Part shown: piece by piece, positions 6,064-10,949 of the stretch
How positions within the stretch are numbered: position 1 is the stretch's first letter
Layout: each line of letters starts with the position of its first letter
Origin: Nitrospirota bacterium
GTDB lineage: Bacteria > Nitrospirota > Thermodesulfovibrionia > Thermodesulfovibrionales > Magnetobacteriaceae
Reading direction: 5' to 3'
Assembly (NCBI GenBank): GCA_015232165.1
Contig: JADGAE010000037.1
Coordinates: forward strand, 1 to 10,949
Length of the DNA stretch: 10,949 nucleotides
The notes under the pieces: generated by a model
Databases searched by the model: none
The model's input: only the letters and a program-made list of their open reading frames with translations
What the model was told of the DNA's origin: nothing
Made by a program: the position numbers and the translations under genes

Positions 6064-8571
6064 ATGATTAGATCGGAAAAGATAAAAGACATACTGCACG
6101 CAACGGACGTGCAATCCTTAAAATTCTCCTTTTTGACACACCTTAAATACTCCCTGGCAAAGGACGAATATTCGGCAACCAAGCGGGACTTTTACAAGGC
6201 ACTCTCCCTCACGGTAAGGGACCGCCTCGTTGAAAAGTGGATCAACACCCAACAGACCTACTACAACGTGGACACCAAACGGGTCTACTACCTCTCCTTG
6301 GAGTTCCTGATGGGCAGGTCGCTGGGCAATGCCCTGATCGGCCTTGACCTCTACGACAATATGGAAAAGGCCCTCAACGAACTTGGCTACGACCTGGACG
6401 AACTCCGGGAGCTGGAGTGGGACGCCGGCCTGGGTAACGGCGGACTCGGACGCCTTGCGGCGTGTTTCCTGGACTCCATGGCAACCCTGCAACTGCCCGG
6501 ATACGGATACGGAATCCGCTACGAGTACGGCATCTTCGTCCAGAAGATCAAGGACGGTTACCAAGTAGAAACCCCCGATAACTGGCTGCGATACGGCAAC
6601 GCATGGGAGATTGAAAGACCGGAAAACCTCTATGTTATCAACTACTATGGTGGCGTCAACGCCTACAAAGACCACAACGGCCACCTGAAACACGAGTGGA
6701 TCAACACACAGGATGTTGTGGCCATCGCCTACGACACCCCAATCCCCGGGTACGCAAACAACACTGTCAATACGCTCAGACTCTGGGGCGCGAAGTCCAC
6801 GCGCGAGTTTGATCTCAACTACTTCCAACATGGCGATTACGATAAGGCCGTCTCAGACAGGGTCTCCACGGAGAACATATCCAAGGTCCTCTACCCCAAC
6901 GACAACGTCTTTGAGGGCAAGGAGCTGCGCCTGAAACAGGAGTACTTCTTTGTTTCGGCAACACTCCAGGACATCATCCGCCGCTACAAGAAGAACTTCC
7001 CCGAACGGGCCGACTACAGGGACTTCGCAAAGAAGGTCTCCATACAGTTAAACGACACACACCCGGCAATAGCCATCGCCGAACTCATGCGCATCCTCGT
7101 AGATTTTGAGTGCCTGGGATGGGACAGGGCATGGGAGATAACCTCACACACCTTTGCCTACACCAACCACACCATCATGCAGGAGGCCCTCGAGAGATGG
7201 CCCGTACACCTCATGCAGCGCTTGCTGCCCAGACACATGGAGATCATCTACGAAATCAACCAGCGCTTCATCGACTCCATAATCGCAAAATACCCCGGAG
7301 ATGTTGACAAGCTACGCCGGATGTCCATCATCGAGGAGGGCGATGAAAAAAAGGTCCGCATGGCAAACCTCTGCATCATTGGCAGTTTTAGTGTCAACGG
7401 TGTCAGCGCCCTGCACTCTGAGATTCTCAAGCTCGACCTGTTTAAGGACTTCTATGACCTGTGGCCGCACAAGTTCAACAACAAGACCAACGGCATTACC
7501 CAGCGGCGATTCCTCAGACTGTGCAACCTCGAACTGGCACGACTGATCACCGGCCACATCGGCGATGGTTGGATCACTAACCTCAGAGACCTCAAAAAGC
7601 TGGTCCCGTTTAGTAACGACAAGGATTTTCTGAAACGCTGGTACGAGATCAAACAAAGAAACAAGCGTCACCTCGCCGTCTGCATAATGGACCACCAAGG
7701 TATCAGCATAAATCCAAACTCCATCTACGACTGTCAGCTCAAGAGGCTCCACGAGTACAAACGTCAACTGCTCAACGCCATGCACGTCATCTACATGTAT
7801 AACAAGATAAAGGCAAACCCCGGCGGCACCTTCATCCCCAGAACTGTGATCTTTGCCGGCAAGGCAGCCCCCGGCTACCACATGGCCAAATTAATCATAA
7901 AGCTCATAAACTCAATCGCGGACGTCATCAACAACGACCCCGTTGTGGGAGACAAGCTAAAGGTCGTCTTTATACAGAACTACTCCGTGACGCTGGCCGA
8001 AAAACTGCTGCCGGCCTCCGATCTTTCCGAGCAGATATCCACTGCCGGCACCGAGGCATCCGGCACCGGCAACATGAAGTTTGCCCTCAACGGTGCCCTC
8101 ACCATCGGCACCCTCGATGGCGCAAACATCGAGATCAGACAGGAGGTCGGCCAAGAGAACTTCTTCACCTTTGGCCTGACCGCCGAGCAGATCGAAGACC
8201 TCAAACGTAAAGGCTACAATCCAATACACTACTACGACAACAACCCGGAACTGCGAAAGGTCGTTGACATGATCCAGGGTGGATACTTTAATCAGTCGCA
8301 GCCTGATCTGTTCAAGAACATCACCGATTCGCTACTGCATCATGGCGACAGGTACTTCCTACTTGCCGACTTTGGCCACTACATTGAGTGTCAGAACAAG
8401 GTAAATGAGGCATATGCGGATTGGGGCAGGTGGACGAAGATGTCTATCCTAAACGTGGCCTCTATGGGATATTTTTCAAGCGACAGGACGATTAAGGAGT
8501 ATGCGCAGGAGATATGGGATGTCAAACCCATCCCGATAAACTTGGCCGGTGGTGGTGGAGAGCAGGATTGA
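6064..8571 (+). CDS. glgP: Glycogen/alpha-glucan phosphorylase
   Basis: This 835-residue GT35 enzyme uses pyridoxal phosphate to release glucose-1-phosphate from alpha-1,4-glucan ends by phosphorolysis. It is cytoplasmic. Motifs in order are YYLSLEFLMGRSLGNAL near residue 75, the glycine loop GLGNGGLGRLAACFLDSMATL (122-142), QLNDTHPA (329-336), NKTNGITQRRFL in mid-protein, KRLHEYKRQLLN (560-571), and EASGTGNMKFALNGALTIGT with the cofactor lysine Lys672. All canonical blocks are intact and length is typical of the animal/E. coli-like class. I chose ATG at 6064 because GAGGAAGG (6049-6056) lies 7 bases upstream. An in-frame TTG at 6043 would add 7 residues but has no ribosome site. The C-terminus ends in a short glycine-rich tail (AGGGGEQD). 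No other glycogen genes are in the window, so its use in storage or maltodextrin turnover is not decided by context. Confidence 0.97.
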   Translation: MIRSEKIKDILHATDVQSLKFSFLTHLKYSLAKDEYSATKRDFYKALSLTVRDRLVEKWINTQQTYYNVDTKRVYYLSLEFLMGRSLGNALIGLDLYDNMEKALNELGYDLDELRELEWDAGLGNGGLGRLAACFLDSMATLQLPGYGYGIRYEYGIFVQKIKDGYQVETPDNWLRYGNAWEIERPENLYVINYYGGVNAYKDHNGHLKHEWINTQDVVAIAYDTPIPGYANNTVNTLRLWGAKSTREFDLNYFQHGDYDKAVSDRVSTENISKVLYPNDNVFEGKELRLKQEYFFVSATLQDIIRRYKKNFPERADYRDFAKKVSIQLNDTHPAIAIAELMRILVDFECLGWDRAWEITSHTFAYTNHTIMQEALERWPVHLMQRLLPRHMEIIYEINQRFIDSIIAKYPGDVDKLRRMSIIEEGDEKKVRMANLCIIGSFSVNGVSALHSEILKLDLFKDFYDLWPHKFNNKTNGITQRRFLRLCNLELARLITGHIGDGWITNLRDLKKLVPFSNDKDFLKRWYEIKQRNKRHLAVCIMDHQGISINPNSIYDCQLKRLHEYKRQLLNAMHVIYMYNKIKANPGGTFIPRTVIFAGKAAPGYHMAKLIIKLINSIADVINNDPVVGDKLKVVFIQNYSVTLAEKLLPASDLSEQISTAGTEASGTGNMKFALNGALTIGTLDGANIEIRQEVGQENFFTFGLTAEQIEDLKRKGYNPIHYYDNNPELRKVVDMIQGGYFNQSQPDLFKNITDSLLHHGDRYFLLADFGHYIECQNKVNEAYADWGRWTKMSILNVASMGYFSSDRTIKEYAQEIWDVKPIPINLAGGGGEQD

Positions 8572-8602
8572 CAGCAGATTAATAGCATCAGAGTTGAGAA
8601 TG

Positions 8603-8714
8603 ATGGGGTCAAGGGGACTGGTCCCCTTGCGGGGGAGGTTAAGGAGGGGGCAGAGCCGCCCTCCTTACAGGGGGTTAGGGGACGGAGTCCCCTTCTCTTT
8701 TCTCTTTCTCTCTC
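8603..8714 (+). repeat. Triple-hairpin G-rich repeat element between glgP and tex
   Basis: Three palindromes follow each other. The first is AAGGGGAC-TG-GTCCCCTT (8611-8628). The second (8641-8666) pairs AAGGAGGG with CCCTCCTT plus GGC/GCC around an AGA loop with one bulged G. The third is AGGGGAC-GGA-GTCCCCT (8677-8693). The last is followed by a pyrimidine tract (8694-8714). Hairpins one and three share the GGGGAC/GTCCCCT stem. The middle part recurs inverted after tex at 10908-10949. The element fills most of the 176-base glgP-tex spacer. It looks like a dispersed palindromic repeat that could also end glgP transcription. It contains no open reading frame of its own. Confidence 0.65.
8677..8705 (+). 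terminator. Candidate terminator of glgP
   Basis: A 7-bp GC-rich stem (8677-8683 with 8687-8693, loop GGA) is followed by TCTCTTTTCTCT. The T-tract is interrupted by C, so it is weaker than a textbook intrinsic terminator. It lies 106 bases after the glgP stop and 43 bases before the tex start, and it is the third hairpin of the repeat element there. Confidence 0.45.
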
Positions 8715-8747
8715 ACGGTTAAACTAAAACATTAGGATTGATAAAAA

Positions 8748-10886
8748 ATGAATAACGCACATGTATTAAAGATATCGCATGAGTTGTCGGTCAAGGAGTG
8801 GCAGGTGGCGGCGACCGTTGCACTGCTGGACGAGGGTGCAACGGTTCCCTTCGTTGCGCGGTACAGAAAGGAGGCCACAGGCTCACTGGATGAGGTTGCG
8901 ATCACGGCGGTCAGGGACAGGACCCAACAGCTCATGGAGCTTGATAAGCGTCGGGAGGCGATCCTGAAGTCGCTCCAGGAGAGGGGTAAACTCACGGACG
9001 AGCTAAAGGAGGGCATCCTCAAGGCCGAAACGATGGCCGTGCTGGAGGATATCTACCTCCCCTATCGTCCCAAGCGCCGCACGCGTGCGACCATTGCCCG
9101 TGAAAAAGGTCTTGAACCGCTGGCAACACTCATCTTTGCCCAGGAGGGTGCAGATCCGCACACGGAGGCACAGGGCTACGTCGATGAGGAGAAGGGCGTC
9201 AAGGACGCAGGGGACGCCCTTGCCGGGGCCAGAGACATCATCGCCGAGTGGGTCAACGAAGACCAGGCAGGACGCGCAAAGATGCGCGAATTGTTTGAGC
9301 TTAAGGGTACGTTCAGGTCAAAGGCACTCTCCGATAACGAAGAAGAGGGGCTTAAGTACAAGGACTACTTCGATTGGGAGGAGCCTGTGGCAAGCGCACC
9401 ATCACACCGGGTACTGGCCTTGAGACGTGGCGAGAAGGAGGGGTTCCTGTCGCTTCGCACAACACCGCCGGAGGAGGAGGCCCTGGAGGCACTCATGCTG
9501 CTCTTTGTCAAGGGTGATGGTGCGGACTCTCAGCAGGTCAGGCTGGCAATCCATGACAGCTATAAGAGGCTGCTGTCGGTCTCTATGGAGACGGAGATAC
9601 GCCTGGCCACAAAAAAGCGTGCCGATGAGGAGGCCATCAAGGTCTTTGCCGACAACCTGCGTCAACTGCTCCTTGCCCCGCCGCTTGGTCAAAAGACCGT
9701 CCTTGCCATAGACCCAGGTTTCCGCACCGGATGTAAGGTCGTCTGCATGGACAGACAGGGCAAGCTGCTGCACAACGACACGATCTATCCGAGTCAGTCC
9801 GAAAAGCAGGTCACGGAGGCCGCACATAAGATTCGAGCGCTCTGTCAACAGTACGAAATAAACGCCATCGCCATTGGCAATGGTACGGCCAGCCGTGAGA
9901 CGGAGGCATTTATACGGGGCCTGGCGTTGCCGGAGTCAATCCAGGTGGTGTTGGTCAACGAAAGTGGTGCCTCCGTGTACTCGGCATCGGAGGTGGCGCG
10001 CGAGGAGTTCCCCGATCACGATGTAACGGTCAGGGGTGCGGTATCAATTGGCAGACGGCTGATGGACCCGCTGGCGGAGTTGGTCAAGATAGACCCCAAG
10101 GCCATTGGCGTGGGGCAGTACCAGCACGACGTTGATCAGGCAGCCCTCAAGCGCAGCCTCGATGACGTCGTTGTCAGTTGTGTCAACGCCGTTGGAGTGG
10201 AGGTCAACACGGCCAGCAAGCAGTTGTTGACCTACGTATCGGGCCTGGGACCGCAGCTTGCCGCAAGAATCGTTGACTACAGGCAGACAAACGGCCCGTT
10301 TCGTTGCCGGGAGGATTTGAAGAAGGTCTCCAAGCTGGGACCAAAGGCATTTGAGCAGGCGGCGGGTTTTTTGCGGATCAGGGAGGCCGAAAATCCACTC
10401 GATGCAAGCGCCGTCCACCCCGAGAGCTACAAGATCGTCTATGCAATCGCGGATGACCTCAAGTGCTCCGTGAGTGACCTTGTTCACAACGCCAACATCA
10501 GCAAGCTCGTGGATATCCGGAAGTACGTCACGGACACCGTGGGCGTTCCAACGTTGACCGACATCCTTGAGGAGCTTGCCAAGCCGGGACGCGACCCCCG
10601 GCAGCAGTTTGAGGCCATACGCTTCCTTGACGACGTCAAGACCGTTGAGGACGTTAAACCCGGTATGAAGCTACCGGGGATCATCACCAACATCACGGCC
10701 TTTGGCGTATTTGTCGATATCGGCGTTCATCAGGACGGCCTGGTGCATATTAGTCAACTGGCGGACCGGTTCGTCAAGAACCCCACCGATGTGGTCAAGG
10801 TTCATCAGAAGGTCAGCGTTACCGTCCTGGAAGTAGACGTCAAGCGGAAACGGATATCACTGTCAATGAAGAAACAAAAGGGATAA
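8748..10886 (+). CDS. tex: Tex-family transcription accessory / RNA-binding protein
   Basis: This 712-residue protein matches Tex, a conserved nucleic-acid-binding factor related to eukaryotic Spt6 and linked to transcription and RNA handling; its exact role is still debated. The N-terminal helical region starts with the signature EGATVPFVARYRKEATGSLDE (about 28-48) and contains LEDIYLPYRPKRRTRA. A YqgF/RNase H-like domain begins near 317 with AIDPGFRTGCK (Asp322). Helix-hairpin-helix repeats follow (about 492-545: SGLGPQLAARIVDYR, then LKKVSKLGPKAFEQAAGFLRI). An S1 RNA-binding domain lies at about 636-709 (VKPGMKLPGIITNITAFGVFVDI...DGLVHISQL). Domain order is complete, though the length is shorter than the roughly 780-residue Proteobacterial forms because the C-terminal tail after S1 is minimal. 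The ATG has a modest AGGA 11 bases upstream. It is downstream of glgP, but the hairpin array suggests separate transcription. No strong own promoter is seen in 8715-8747. Confidence 0.96.
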   Translation: MNNAHVLKISHELSVKEWQVAATVALLDEGATVPFVARYRKEATGSLDEVAITAVRDRTQQLMELDKRREAILKSLQERGKLTDELKEGILKAETMAVLEDIYLPYRPKRRTRATIAREKGLEPLATLIFAQEGADPHTEAQGYVDEEKGVKDAGDALAGARDIIAEWVNEDQAGRAKMRELFELKGTFRSKALSDNEEEGLKYKDYFDWEEPVASAPSHRVLALRRGEKEGFLSLRTTPPEEEALEALMLLFVKGDGADSQQVRLAIHDSYKRLLSVSMETEIRLATKKRADEEAIKVFADNLRQLLLAPPLGQKTVLAIDPGFRTGCKVVCMDRQGKLLHNDTIYPSQSEKQVTEAAHKIRALCQQYEINAIAIGNGTASRETEAFIRGLALPESIQVVLVNESGASVYSASEVAREEFPDHDVTVRGAVSIGRRLMDPLAELVKIDPKAIGVGQYQHDVDQAALKRSLDDVVVSCVNAVGVEVNTASKQLLTYVSGLGPQLAARIVDYRQTNGPFRCREDLKKVSKLGPKAFEQAAGFLRIREAENPLDASAVHPESYKIVYAIADDLKCSVSDLVHNANISKLVDIRKYVTDTVGVPTLTDILEELAKPGRDPRQQFEAIRFLDDVKTVEDVKPGMKLPGIITNITAFGVFVDIGVHQDGLVHISQLADRFVKNPTDVVKVHQKVSVTVLEVDVKRKRISLSMKKQKG

Positions 10887-10907
10887 AGAAAGAAGAAGAA
10901 AAGAAAG

Positions 10908-10949
10908 AAGGAGGGCGGCTCCGCCCCCTCCTCAGACCTCCCCTGCAAG
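10908..10949 (-). repeat. Inverted partial copy of the glgP-tex spacer repeat
   Basis: The reverse complement of 10908-10932 matches 8642-8666 at 24 of 25 bases. The match continues outward with a few differences and one indel, so 10908-10949 aligns with 8626-8666 over about 42 bases. The copy is cut by the window end. It forms a hairpin (GGAGGG with CCCTCC around a CGG/CCG inner stem). It is preceded by a purine tract (10887-10907), the mirror of the pyrimidine tract that ends the other copy. It begins 21 bases after the tex stop and has no following T-tract on the plus strand. Confidence 0.7.

Noticed and set aside
5925..6182. 85-codon minus-strand frame with hydrophobic C-terminus across the hemE-glgP gap
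   Set aside because: It overlaps the glgP start and promoter. The hydrophobic run comes from AT-rich intergenic DNA and no Shine-Dalgarno is present.
6118..6831. 237-codon open frame on the minus strand inside glgP
   Set aside because: It is antisense to conserved glgP motifs, with no recognisable domain and no start signal. The long open frame follows from glgP codon use.
7312..7881. 189-codon open frame on the minus strand inside glgP
   Set aside because: Same situation: a shadow of the glgP coding strand with Val/Asp-rich composition and no family features.
10887..10911. Purine-rich tract after tex as a possible coding start or ribosome site
   Set aside because: It is low-complexity and leads into a hairpin repeat. 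No open frame can be followed before the window ends.

Overview
The window carries ordinary bacterial housekeeping genes and no sign of a phage, an insertion sequence, a CRISPR array or an RNA gene. Base composition is near 50% GC, genes are tightly packed, and Shine-Dalgarno sites of the AGGAGG type are easy to see. The heme gene order hemE-hemH-hemY, the roughly 550-residue IlvD, and the G-rich palindromic intergenic repeats suggest an environmental Gram-negative-like lineage. Nitrospirota or Desulfobacterota would fit, but this is a weak inference and no marker in the window settles it.

Left block, 1 to 5879, all on the minus strand. Transcription runs leftward from position 5879 through hemE (uroporphyrinogen decarboxylase), hemH (ferrochelatase), hemY (FAD-dependent porphyrinogen oxidase), a small DUF465/YdcH-like gene, ilvD (dihydroxy-acid dehydratase, TTG start) and the 5' end of argH (argininosuccinate lyase), which leaves the window at base 1. 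hemE and hemH overlap by ATGA, and hemH and hemY are 9 bases apart, so these three form a clear operon for late heme synthesis. The DUF465 gene and ilvD follow after short gaps and could be read through. argH is separated from ilvD by about 208 bases holding a G-run hairpin, an imperfect palindrome and a plausible promoter.

Centre, 5880 to 6063. This is a divergent intergenic region between hemE and glgP. It holds a good sigma70-type promoter for glgP and a 13-base palindrome just upstream of its -35 box.

Right block, 6064 to 10886, plus strand. glgP (glycogen/alpha-glucan phosphorylase) is followed by a 176-base spacer filled with three hairpins and a pyrimidine tract, then tex (S1-domain nucleic-acid-binding protein). 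A partial inverted copy of the spacer repeat lies just after tex and runs off the window end, so tex is bracketed by inverted repeats.

The most noteworthy non-gene structure is this family of G-rich hairpin elements at about 389-434, 2123-2163, 8603-8714 and 10908-10949. I found no previously undescribed system. No gene-free stretch exceeds 300 bases.
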